Source: Clostridium prolinivorans (GTDB lineage: Bacteria; Bacillota; Clostridia; Clostridiales; Clostridiaceae). From it: DNA of 34,583 nt. The stretch lies in NCBI RefSeq assembly GCF_004011155.1, contig NZ_RJWG01000018.1:1-34583 (forward strand), in the 5' to 3' direction. The translations under genes were made by a program, and so were the position numbers. The notes under the pieces are model-generated. The model was given only the letters and a program-made list of their open reading frames with translations. It was not told the DNA's origin and did no database searches. Of the stretch, positions 1 to 6,202 are shown one piece after another (position 1 is the stretch's first letter; each line of letters starts with the position of its first letter).

Positions 1-60
1 GCTTCTCAGCGCCGATGGTACTGCTCGGGAGACCGAGTGGAAGAGTAGGACGTTGCCAGG
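1..60 (+). rRNA. rrf: 5S ribosomal RNA, 3' end (cut by window start)
   Basis: The first 60 bases match the 3' half of bacterial 5S rRNA: a GCGCCGATGGTACTG segment, the helix IV/V region and the GAGAGTAGGA-like loop E/closing segment (here GAAGAGTAGGACG), ending near TTGCCAGG. The 5' half lies outside the window. tRNA-Lys follows after 24 bases, as is common at the end of clostridial rRNA operons. The exact 3' end is estimated. Confidence 0.88.
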
Positions 61-76
61 TAGGTTTTAAAACCTA
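61..76. repeat. 16-bp perfect palindrome in the 5S-tRNA spacer
   Basis: TAGGTTTTAAAACCTA reads the same on both strands and sits exactly between the 5S end and tRNA-Lys. It may form a small processing stem in the precursor RNA (inference). The same palindrome recurs at 294-309 because this segment has been copied together with the tRNA 5' half. Confidence 0.6.
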
Positions 77-84
77 ATATATAA

Positions 85-160
85 GGTTCACTAGCTCAGT
101 CGGTAGAGCACATGACTTTTAATCATGGTGTCCGGGGTTCGATTCCCCGGTGAGCCACCA
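85..160 (+). tRNA. tRNA-Lys (anticodon TTT)
   Basis: A full 76-nt cloverleaf is visible. The acceptor arm GGTTCAC pairs with GTGAGCC, the D arm contains AGCTCAGTCGGTAGAGC, and the anticodon stem CATGA/TCATG encloses loop CTTTTAA with anticodon TTT at 118-120. The T arm carries GGGGTTCGATTCCCC, and the CCA end is encoded at 158-160. It decodes AAA/AAG. It lies directly downstream of the 5S gene and is followed by a hairpin terminator. Confidence 0.97.
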
Positions 161-200
161 AAAACTCTTGAAAGTGTTTATTTTCAAGGGTTTTTAATTT
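161..200 (+). terminator. Rho-independent terminator of the 5S-tRNA-Lys unit
   Basis: The arm AAAACTCTTGAAA (161-173) pairs with TTTCAAGGGTTTT with one G-T pair and is followed by a T-rich run. It starts immediately after the encoded CCA of tRNA-Lys, so it should end the stable-RNA transcript. Confidence 0.8.
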
Positions 201-229
201 TTTGTATCAATTTTTAGTTGGTTGGGTAG

Positions 230-455
230 AGTTTAAAAAACATAGAAAAATTCAATGTTGAGAGTGAAAAACTACCTCAAAATTTTAATGCAATAGGTTT
301 TAAAACCTAATATATAAGGTTCACTAGCTTAGTCGGTAGAGCGCATGACTTTTAATCTAGGTATTGATGTAGGTATAAAGTCATTTTGTGCTATGTCCAA
401 TGAGAAAGCTATAGAAAAGCAGATAAATATTAAAAAACTTTTAAAAATAATATAG
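230..455 (+). pseudogene. Relic of a TnpB-like (IS200/IS605 family) gene, interrupted
   Basis: If the 64-bp block 294-357 is removed, one continuous frame reads from 230 to a TAG at 453-455. The joined peptide contains ...KLPQNFNAIG then IDVGIKSFCAMSNEK.... The core GIDVGIKSFCAMSNEK resembles the RuvC-I region of TnpB proteins (family pattern GIDLGIKxFAxxSxG), including the catalytic Asp. Only about 53 residues remain: there is no start codon, no RuvC-II/III, no zinc finger, and no TnpA or terminal hairpins. It is therefore a dead fragment. The match is by motif only, so the family call is moderate. Confidence 0.5.
294..357 (+). repeat. 64-bp duplicate of spacer plus 5' half of tRNA-Lys (tRNA pseudogene fragment)
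   Basis: Bases 294-357 repeat bases 61-124 with only two substitutions (AGCTCAG to AGCTTAG, and GAGCAC to GAGCGC). The copy covers the palindromic spacer, acceptor 5' strand, D arm and anticodon loop, and stops at the start of the 3' anticodon stem, so it cannot fold into a tRNA. TAGGT stands at its left edge (294-298) and again just after its right edge (358-362). That is the pattern expected of insertion or template switching at a 5-bp microhomology inside the tnpB-like relic. Confidence 0.85.
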
Positions 456-492
456 AATAAACTAGGGTTTAAAAACCCTAGTTTATTCTTTT
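455..492. terminator. Bidirectional hairpin terminator at the trpP 3' end
   Basis: GAATAAACTAGGGTTT (455-470) is perfectly complementary to AAACCCTAGTTTATTC (473-488) and a T run follows on the plus strand. The hairpin contains the trpP stop codon (minus strand) and also closes the plus-strand tnpB relic. Confidence 0.8.
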
Positions 493-981
493 TAAAGCAA
501 CTTGAGCTGAATTATATAAAATGCTTACTGCAACTAAATTGAATATTGTTGCTGGAAGAACAACTCCAAGCATTAGTGAAAAAAATGGGCCTGGAAGTCC
601 AAATAAAATTAAAGCTGATCCTAAAAAAACTGTTCCACTTATAAGTGTTCCAACAATTGAAACTATTGCCATTTTAATTTGATTATTAACTTTTTTGTCA
701 AGAAATTTGAAAAGAAAATAAATTAAATTAGAAGTTACAATTTTATCTATTATATTAGGTATTTGTCCCATTGGAAATCCAGTAGTAAGTGCAGTAAGTA
801 TTCCAGCAGCAAGTCCAATTACTAAAGTTGTTTTATAATCGTCGCAAAGTGCTATAGCTATAAACATCATGCTGAGTAAAAAATCTGGTTTCATTCCAAA
901 AAGTATTGGAGGAACTATTTGGTGTAATATTAAACCTATGGCTAAAAGTAATGAGCTAATTATTAGTTTTCTTAAATTCAT
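478..981 (-). CDS. trpP: Tryptophan transporter TrpP (YhaG family)
   Basis: This 167-residue, strongly hydrophobic protein with about five membrane segments matches the small TrpP/YhaG tryptophan uptake family in length and in motifs such as the N-terminal ...GxKPDFxL... and a central ...TGFPMGQIPNxxDK... segment. It would import L-tryptophan across the cytoplasmic membrane. The ATG start at 981 follows a clear GGAGAG ribosome binding site. The identification is supported independently by the upstream leader (1113-1386), a T-box with a TGG (Trp) specifier codon, so expression should rise when tRNA-Trp is uncharged. The gene is monocistronic and ends in a bidirectional hairpin. The exact transport mechanism cannot be read from the sequence. 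Confidence 0.9.
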   Translation of the reverse strand: MNLRKLIISSLLLAIGLILHQIVPPILFGMKPDFLLSMMFIAIALCDDYKTTLVIGLAAGILTALTTGFPMGQIPNIIDKIVTSNLIYFLFKFLDKKVNNQIKMAIVSIVGTLISGTVFLGSALILFGLPGPFFSLMLGVVLPATIFNLVAVSILYNSAQVALKRIN

Positions 982-1112
982 GATTTCTCTCTCCTTTAAA
1001 AAATATTTTTATTAAAATTTATTTCATATATATTTATACTTTTTTTAAAAGAAAAAATATAAAATGTAAAATAAATTGCTTTAATAGAAAATTTATATTA
1101 TAAAATTAAATT

Positions 1113-1386
1113 AAAAAAACCTTCACCCTAAATAATAGGGCGAAGGTTATCCGCGGTGCCACCTAAATTATACAAAAAAGTATATCTCTATAAGACACTA
1201 TCATGTCTTTTCCCTTTTAACGGTGGGCATCCGTTAAGTACTACTCTTTTAAGAAAACTTAAAATTTCGGCTTACTCCTAAAGGTCCATTCACTGAAGCA
1301 TATCGTACTGAGATTCCACCATCCTCAGCTCTCTGAAACTAATGACTACAGCTACTATTCCTTTTCAATGGATTTAATGTATTGTT
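1113..1386 (-). promoter_or_regulatory. T-box riboswitch, tryptophan specifier
   Basis: On the minus strand the leader holds the conserved T-box AGGTGGCACCGCGG (1151-1164), a Stem I with GTGAATGGACCTTTAGGAG, and the specifier codon TGG at 1286-1288. The terminator hairpin AACCTTCGCCCTA / TAGGGTGAAGGTT lies at 1114-1148 and runs into a T tract. Established T-box logic applies: uncharged tRNA-Trp pairs with TGG and, through its NCCA end, with the T-box bulge, stabilising the antiterminator and allowing trpP transcription. Confidence 0.93.
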
Positions 1387-1392
1387 ATCATT

Positions 1393-1421
1393 ATAATACT
1401 ATGTTAAAGTAATAGTGTCAA
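1393..1421 (-). promoter_or_regulatory. Sigma-A promoter of the T-box/trpP transcript
   Basis: On the minus strand a perfect -35 TTGACA (1416-1421) is separated by 17 bp from -10 TATTAT (1393-1398). The predicted start near 1386 agrees with the 5' end of the T-box leader. Confidence 0.72.
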
Positions 1422-1533
1422 TATATTTTTAATTTTGTTATATGATTTTATTTATGAAATTATATCCAATTAAGCAAAATATTGTTTATATGGTTTATAG
1501 AAGCTTACTATTTTATTATACTAATATTAAGCC

Positions 1534-1561
1534 TTCACATTGGATATCTATAATATATTAT
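1534..1561 (+). promoter_or_regulatory. Possible promoter of the M42 peptidase cluster
   Basis: TTCACA (1534-1539) and TATTAT (1556-1561) are 16 bp apart and about 35 bp upstream of the first peptidase start. In such AT-rich DNA this is only a candidate. Confidence 0.35.
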
Positions 1562-1596
1562 AAAAGAATAGCTTTATTACATGAAAGGAGTATTAT

Positions 1597-2637
1597 ATGG
1601 AAGATATAGAATTTCTTAAAAAACTTTGTATGTGCCATGTTCCAAGTGGTAGGGAGTATTTAATTTATCCTGTTATTGAGGAAGCTTTTAAACCATTTGG
1701 AGATATTAAAATGGGAAGATTAAATAATATTTATGTACATAAAAAAGGAAATGGGAAAAATAGTATTATGCTTATGGCACACGCTGATGAGGTATTTTTA
1801 ATGATAACAGACATAAGTGAAAATGGATTTTTAAAATTTAAAGGAAATGGAATTGATGCAAAAACTCTCGTATCTCAAGAGGTAATAATACATGGAAAGA
1901 AAGATATTTTAGGAATTATAGGCGTAAAACCTCCACATCTTATGAGTGAAGAAGATAGAAGGAAATCTATTACAGAAGAAGAACTGCTTATAGATACAGG
2001 TCTTTTGAAAGAAGAAGTTAAGGCTATAGTTAATATTGGTGATTATGTTACTTTAAAAAGAAATTTTTATGAACTTTTAAATAATAATGTAACTTGCAAA
2101 TCTATAGATGATAGAGCTGGTATTGCAGCAATGTATGCATGTGCTAAAGAACTTCAAAATATAAATCATGATTTAGACGTATATTTTGTATCTTCATGTC
2201 AAGAAGAAGTTGGACATAGAGGGGCAAAGATAGGCAGTTATGAGATAAATCCTACTATGGCAATTGCTATAGATGTAACTTTTGATGGTGGTGCTTTAGG
2301 AGATAGTGATAGGGAAAATAAATTAGGTAATGGGCCTGTAATATGTATTGGACCTAATATTCATCCTAAGTTTAGAAAAAAGCTTATGGACATAGGTAAA
2401 GAGTATAATATACCATATCAAGTTGAAGTTGAGCCAGGAAATACAGGAACAGATGCTTGGGATATACAAATAACAAGAAATGGTATACCTACACTTTTAA
2501 TATCTATACCTATTAAATATATGCATACTTCAGTTGAAATTGTAAATATGGAAGATATAAAAAATACAGGGAGGATAATAGCTAAGTTTGTAGAAAAAAT
2601 AAAAGATGAGGAGGTGCAGGAGCTGTTATGCTTTTAG
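1597..2637 (+). CDS. M42 family metallopeptidase (aminopeptidase), copy 1
   Basis: This 346-residue cytosolic di-metal aminopeptidase belongs to the M42/TET/FrvX family, which trims N-terminal residues from short peptides, often as a dodecameric tetrahedral cage. Metal and catalytic positions are all visible: AHADE (H62, D64), DDRAG (D171/D172), CQEEVG (catalytic E203, ligand E204), IDVT (D226) and MHTS (H320). GTDAW near 284 forms part of the pocket. The ATG at 1597 follows AAAGGAG. The reading frame overlaps the next peptidase gene by 10 bp, so translation is probably coupled. Relatives are sometimes labelled endoglucanase/CelM, but the peptidase assignment fits the ligand set. The substrate is unknown. 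Confidence 0.9.
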   Translation: MEDIEFLKKLCMCHVPSGREYLIYPVIEEAFKPFGDIKMGRLNNIYVHKKGNGKNSIMLMAHADEVFLMITDISENGFLKFKGNGIDAKTLVSQEVIIHGKKDILGIIGVKPPHLMSEEDRRKSITEEELLIDTGLLKEEVKAIVNIGDYVTLKRNFYELLNNNVTCKSIDDRAGIAAMYACAKELQNINHDLDVYFVSSCQEEVGHRGAKIGSYEINPTMAIAIDVTFDGGALGDSDRENKLGNGPVICIGPNIHPKFRKKLMDIGKEYNIPYQVEVEPGNTGTDAWDIQITRNGIPTLLISIPIKYMHTSVEIVNMEDIKNTGRIIAKFVEKIKDEEVQELLCF

Positions 2638-3638
2638 AAAAATTAAGTAATGCTACAGGTCCTTCAGGTTATGAAGGGAATGTTAGAAATATTATAAAAG
2701 AAGAAGTTAAAAAATATGTGGATGAAGTAAAAGTAGATAATATGGGGAATATTATAGCTCATAAAAAAGGTAGTAAAAATAGTAAAAACAAAGTAATTAT
2801 AGATGCTCATATGGATGAAGTTGGATTTATAATTACAGGGTATAATGAAGACGGTACTTTAAAATTTTATTCTCTTGGCGGTATTTCTGGTAATATTTTA
2901 CCTTCAAAGGTAGTTTTAATTGGAGATAATAAAATTCCAGGAGTTATAGGGTTTAAGCCTATACATCTTCAAAGCAGTGAAGAAAGAAAAAAAGCTGTAT
3001 CTTACAGTGATTGCTGTATAGATATTGGTTCTAAATCTAAAGAAGAAACTGAAAAGTTAATAGAAATTGGAGAATTTGCTGTATTTGATACAGAATTTAG
3101 TGAATTTGGGAAAGAGCTTTATAAAGGAAAAGCTTTTGATGATAGAATAGGTTGTGCAGTTCTTATAGAGGCTTTAAAAGAAAATTATGAGTGTGATATT
3201 TATGGAGTTTTTAATGTTCAAGAAGAAGTGGGAGAAAGAGGAGCTTTTGTATCAGCTTTTAATATTAAAGCTGATATAGGTATTGTTCTAGAAGGAACTA
3301 TTTGTGCAGATATGCCTAATGTTTTAAAACATCTAAGAGCTACAGAAATAGGGAAAGGACCTGCAATATCTATAATGGATAAAACAAGTATTTTTAATAA
3401 TGATATTGCCATGGAAATAATGAGAGTTTGTGATGAAAAGAAAATACCTTACCAAAAAAGAAGGGCTATAGCTGGAGGAAATGATGCTTACGCTATTCAA
3501 TCTTCAGGGGAAGGGGCTAAAGTTGTAACTATTTCTGTGCCTTGCAGATATATTCATTCTTCTGTATCTTTAGCAAGTAAAATTGATTACGAAAATACTA
3601 TTAAGCTTTTGGTGGAATATTTGAAAACTATAAAATAA
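2628..3638 (+). CDS. M42 family metallopeptidase (aminopeptidase), copy 2
   Basis: This 336-residue protein is the second of three tandem M42 peptidases. The active-site set is complete: DAHMDE (H61, D63), FDDRIG (D171/D172), VQEEVGERGA (catalytic E199, ligand E200), LEGT with E222 at the fifth ligand position, and RYIHS (H310). GGNDAY near 283-288 is the conserved pocket motif. Its ATG lies inside the 3' end of copy 1 (10-bp overlap) and a GAGGTG ribosome site precedes it, pointing to one operon and coupled translation. It should act on cytosolic peptides. It may form homo- or hetero-oligomeric TET-type cages with its neighbours (inference). Confidence 0.9.
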   Translation: MLLEKLSNATGPSGYEGNVRNIIKEEVKKYVDEVKVDNMGNIIAHKKGSKNSKNKVIIDAHMDEVGFIITGYNEDGTLKFYSLGGISGNILPSKVVLIGDNKIPGVIGFKPIHLQSSEERKKAVSYSDCCIDIGSKSKEETEKLIEIGEFAVFDTEFSEFGKELYKGKAFDDRIGCAVLIEALKENYECDIYGVFNVQEEVGERGAFVSAFNIKADIGIVLEGTICADMPNVLKHLRATEIGKGPAISIMDKTSIFNNDIAMEIMRVCDEKKIPYQKRRAIAGGNDAYAIQSSGEGAKVVTISVPCRYIHSSVSLASKIDYENTIKLLVEYLKTIK

Positions 3639-3717
3639 TATTAAAGTTTCAATGAGATCAGCTGTAAAATTGTAGACTGGAAGTTATAAGTTTTGAGTGA
3701 TAAGGAGGATTTTTAAT

Positions 3718-4671
3718 ATGGACAGTACATTAAGCAGACTCCTTTTGAGTTTTGGAGTAAGCGGCCATGAAACAAATGTAAGAGAGACTATAATAAATGA
3801 ATTAAAAGATGTTAATTGTAAAATAAAAGAAGACAAAATGGGCAATCTTATTGTAAAAATAGGTGAAGGTTCAGAAAAATTTATGTTTTGTTCTCATATG
3901 GATGAAATAGGACTTATAGCATTATATATAGAAGATAATGGATTTATAAGAGTAGGAAATATTGGTGATTTTAATCCAGCCGATGTAGTCCATAATTTTA
4001 TTAAATTTGAAAATGGAGTTATAGGTAAAATAGCTGCAGCCAAAGATAATCCTGAAATAGAGGATTTGTTTATTGATATTGGAGTTAAAAATAGAGAAGA
4101 GGCATTAAATAAAATACAAGAAGGTGATGTAGCTTCATTTTTTAAAAATATTATAGAAATTGATAATAATATTATAGGCTGTGGACTTGATGATAGAGTA
4201 GGATGTTATATTTTAATTAGACTTATAAAAGAAATCAAAGAAACAGATAAAGAGCTTTACTTTGTATTTTCATCTCAAGCTGAACTTGGAGGTAGAGGTG
4301 CAAGAGCAGCGTCTTTTGAAATTGAGCCTGATTATTCAATAGTTGTTGATTTAGAAGAAGCTTCAGATATTATTGGAGGTAAAAGCAATATAAAGCTTGG
4401 AGAAGGCCCTATTTTAACCGTTATGGATAGAAGTCTTATAATGCATCATGAAGTAAAAGAAAAACTAGAAAATTCTGCTAAAAATAATAATATTTCTATA
4501 CAATATACAGCATCAAAAAGATTTACTGATGGTGGTACAATACATAAAGAAAAGTGTGGAGTTAAAACAGGAGTTGTTTCTGTTCCTTGCAGGTATAATC
4601 ATTCTATTTCAGAGATGGTATCAATAGAAGATATAGAAAAAACTATAAAACTTTTAAAAGGTTTAATATAA
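3718..4671 (+). CDS. M42 family peptidase homologue, copy 3, lacking the catalytic glutamate
   Basis: This 317-residue member of the M42 family keeps the metal ligands (H60 and D62 in SHMDE, D158/D159 in LDDRVG, E189, D211, H295 in RYNHS). The usual QEE triad is QAE here: A188 replaces the Glu that acts as general base in characterised M42/TET enzymes. The pocket motif G-x-D-A is also altered to TDGGTI (about 270-275). It may therefore be inactive or a structural/regulatory subunit of a mixed complex with copies 1 and 2 (inference). The ATG at 3718 is chosen because AAGGAGG at 3702-3708 precedes it. An in-frame GTG at 3697 would place that ribosome site inside the gene. A 79-bp gap separates it from copy 2. 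Confidence 0.85.
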   Translation: MDSTLSRLLLSFGVSGHETNVRETIINELKDVNCKIKEDKMGNLIVKIGEGSEKFMFCSHMDEIGLIALYIEDNGFIRVGNIGDFNPADVVHNFIKFENGVIGKIAAAKDNPEIEDLFIDIGVKNREEALNKIQEGDVASFFKNIIEIDNNIIGCGLDDRVGCYILIRLIKEIKETDKELYFVFSSQAELGGRGARAASFEIEPDYSIVVDLEEASDIIGGKSNIKLGEGPILTVMDRSLIMHHEVKEKLENSAKNNNISIQYTASKRFTDGGTIHKEKCGVKTGVVSVPCRYNHSISEMVSIEDIEKTIKLLKGLI

Positions 4672-4711
4672 ATTCTATACTCCAAAAAATATAGATGTTT
4701 TAGATAAATTA

Positions 4712-4758
4712 AAAAGTCATACATAAATAAGGTAAATCCTTTTTTGTGTGTGACTTTT
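4712..4758 (+). terminator. Terminator of the M42 cluster
   Basis: A 21-base arm starting AAAAGTCATACATAAA pairs with the arm ending GTGTGTGACTTTT with one mismatch and three G-T pairs around a 5-base loop. It lies 40 bp past the third peptidase gene. Confidence 0.75.
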
Positions 4759-4905
4759 ATTAATATAAATATTTTGCTACATTTTATTTAAGTTTAGAAT
4801 AAATTACAAACACAAAGTTTAATGAAAAATTTATTAAATTGAAATTAAACAGTACAGTAAGTTATAATAAAATATACAAAATATTATAGAAAGGATTTTT
4901 TATTT

Positions 4906-5346
4906 ATGGATAAAAAAAAGATTAAATGGCTTTTAGTTGTGGCTTGGATGATAGTTATTTTTATATTTTCAAATCAGCCAGGAGATATATCAGATAAAAA
5001 TAGTAAATTTGTAATATATGTATTTAATCTTCTTGGGTTAGATTTAAATAGTACATTTGGAGATTTAGCAAATTTTATTGTAAGAAAGGGTGCACATTTT
5101 ACAGAATATTTTATTCTTTATATGTTTTTATATAATGCTTTTATAGAAAGTTTTAGTTTTAAAAAATCATTAATTTTTTCACTTATAATAGTATTCTTTT
5201 ATGCATCTTTAGATGAATTCCATCAAAGTTTTGTTCCTGGCAGAGGTCCAGCTTTTAGAGATGTTTTAATTGATACGATGGGTGGAATAACCGCATTGGG
5301 AATTAGATATATTTTTCATATACAAAAATTTTTTAGAAAGCAATAA
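4906..5346 (+). CDS. VanZ-like family membrane protein
   Basis: This 146-residue protein has about four hydrophobic segments and the VanZ-family signature polar residues: RKGAHFTEY (H64, E67), LDEFHQSFVPGRG (D103, E104, H106, Q107, R113) and a following FRDVLIDTMGG (D119). VanZ itself gives low-level teicoplanin resistance in Tn1546, but most homologues, like this isolated one, have no known substrate. No van cluster genes surround it, so antibiotic resistance should not be inferred. It is located between the M42 cluster and a zinc-ribbon gene and appears monocistronic. The ATG at 4906 follows AGAAAGGA. Confidence 0.85.
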   Translation: MDKKKIKWLLVVAWMIVIFIFSNQPGDISDKNSKFVIYVFNLLGLDLNSTFGDLANFIVRKGAHFTEYFILYMFLYNAFIESFSFKKSLIFSLIIVFFYASLDEFHQSFVPGRGPAFRDVLIDTMGGITALGIRYIFHIQKFFRKQ

Positions 5347-5626
5347 TAAGATTATCTCACAAAAATTATTTTTTTAGAATTGACTACTATATTTTGAAGT
5401 AAATCAATAATAAATATACTACTCATTGTGTAATGAAAATTTATTTACAGCTTATTGTGGTTCAATCATAATATATAAAAATTTTTTAAATTAATATTTA
5501 AGAATCTAATTATAAGATATTATTATAAAATATACGGTTTATATTTATTTATCCTATATATATTATTTTTGTAATATATATAAAATTTCCTTCATATATA
5601 AAAGTGAAGGGAGTGGTATTAAATTA

Positions 5627-6133
5627 ATGTATAGAACGAGAATTTGTGATAAATGTGATAATAATAAATTTTTAATTATTCCTGATGGAATTTCTTTTAA
5701 AGTGCAATGTTCAGAATGTAATACTATTAGAGAAACTTTTCAATTAGATGGTAAGATGATAGTTCCATCTTGTCCAAAGTGCAAAGGAGAATTATTTAAA
5801 TTTAGAGAAAAAGAAAAAGAAAATTCTATAGAAATTGATTTTATATGTTCACAGTGTGGAGAAAAAGCATCATATATTTATATTGATGATGAAGGTAATA
5901 AAGTAAATTTAGAAGAAAGAACATTTTTAGACATGAAAAAATTTCTTGAAAGTATGAATGATAGACTATATAATATTGATTTTTCTGTCAATGTTATAAA
6001 AAATTTATTAGAAGATGAATTTATTTTAAATGAAAAACTTAATAATATATTTAATAATATAAATAATGAATTAAATTCAATAAAGAGTGAAGCTGAAATT
6101 ATAGATATGAGGATTAAAAAATTTAATAAATAA
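5627..6133 (+). CDS. Hypothetical protein with two zinc ribbons and a C-terminal coiled coil
   Basis: This 168-residue protein is not recognised as a named family. Four CxxC pairs are visible (C7/C10, C28/C31, C49/C52, C74/C77), consistent with two consecutive zinc-ribbon folds in the first 80 residues. From about residue 95 the sequence becomes helical and rich in Leu, Ile, Asn, Lys and Glu with heptad-like spacing, suggesting a coiled coil. There are no membrane segments or signal peptide, so it is probably cytosolic. The ATG at 5627 is preceded by GAAGGGAG. The 280-bp upstream region is very AT-rich and holds no other gene. A role in nucleic-acid binding or assembly is possible, but no function is assigned. 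Confidence 0.7.
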   Translation: MYRTRICDKCDNNKFLIIPDGISFKVQCSECNTIRETFQLDGKMIVPSCPKCKGELFKFREKEKENSIEIDFICSQCGEKASYIYIDDEGNKVNLEERTFLDMKKFLESMNDRLYNIDFSVNVIKNLLEDEFILNEKLNNIFNNINNELNSIKSEAEIIDMRIKKFNK

Positions 6134-6141
6134 TAAATATA

Positions 6142-6198
6142 TAATAAAGTATGTCATACATAGTATTAAAATAAAACTATGTATGACATACTTTATTA
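6142..6198. terminator. Bidirectional terminator, perfect 22-bp hairpin
   Basis: The 22-base arm at 6142-6163 (starting TAATAAAGTATGTCAT) is exactly complementary to 6177-6198, with a 13-base loop. It sits between the convergent zinc-ribbon gene (plus) and the Na/phosphate symporter gene (minus) and should terminate both. Confidence 0.85.
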
Positions 6199-6202
6199 AA
6201 AA

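Noticed and set aside
3697-3717. An earlier GTG start for the third M42 peptidase
   Set aside because: These seven codons contain the AAGGAGG ribosome site of the ATG at 3718 and add residues absent from the other two copies.
1597-4671. Reading the M42 genes as endoglucanases (CelM)
   Set aside because: The metal-ligand pattern is that of M42 aminopeptidases; the cellulase label is an old misannotation in this family and no signal peptide is present.
4906-5346. VanZ-like gene as a glycopeptide resistance determinant
   Set aside because: No vanA/H/X/S/R genes are nearby and VanZ-like proteins are widespread in clostridia without a resistance role.
6142-6198. Long perfect inverted repeats at gene ends as mobile-element termini
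   Set aside because: They stand alone between convergent genes, have short loops and flanking T runs, carry no target duplications, and differ in sequence from each other; terminators explain them.
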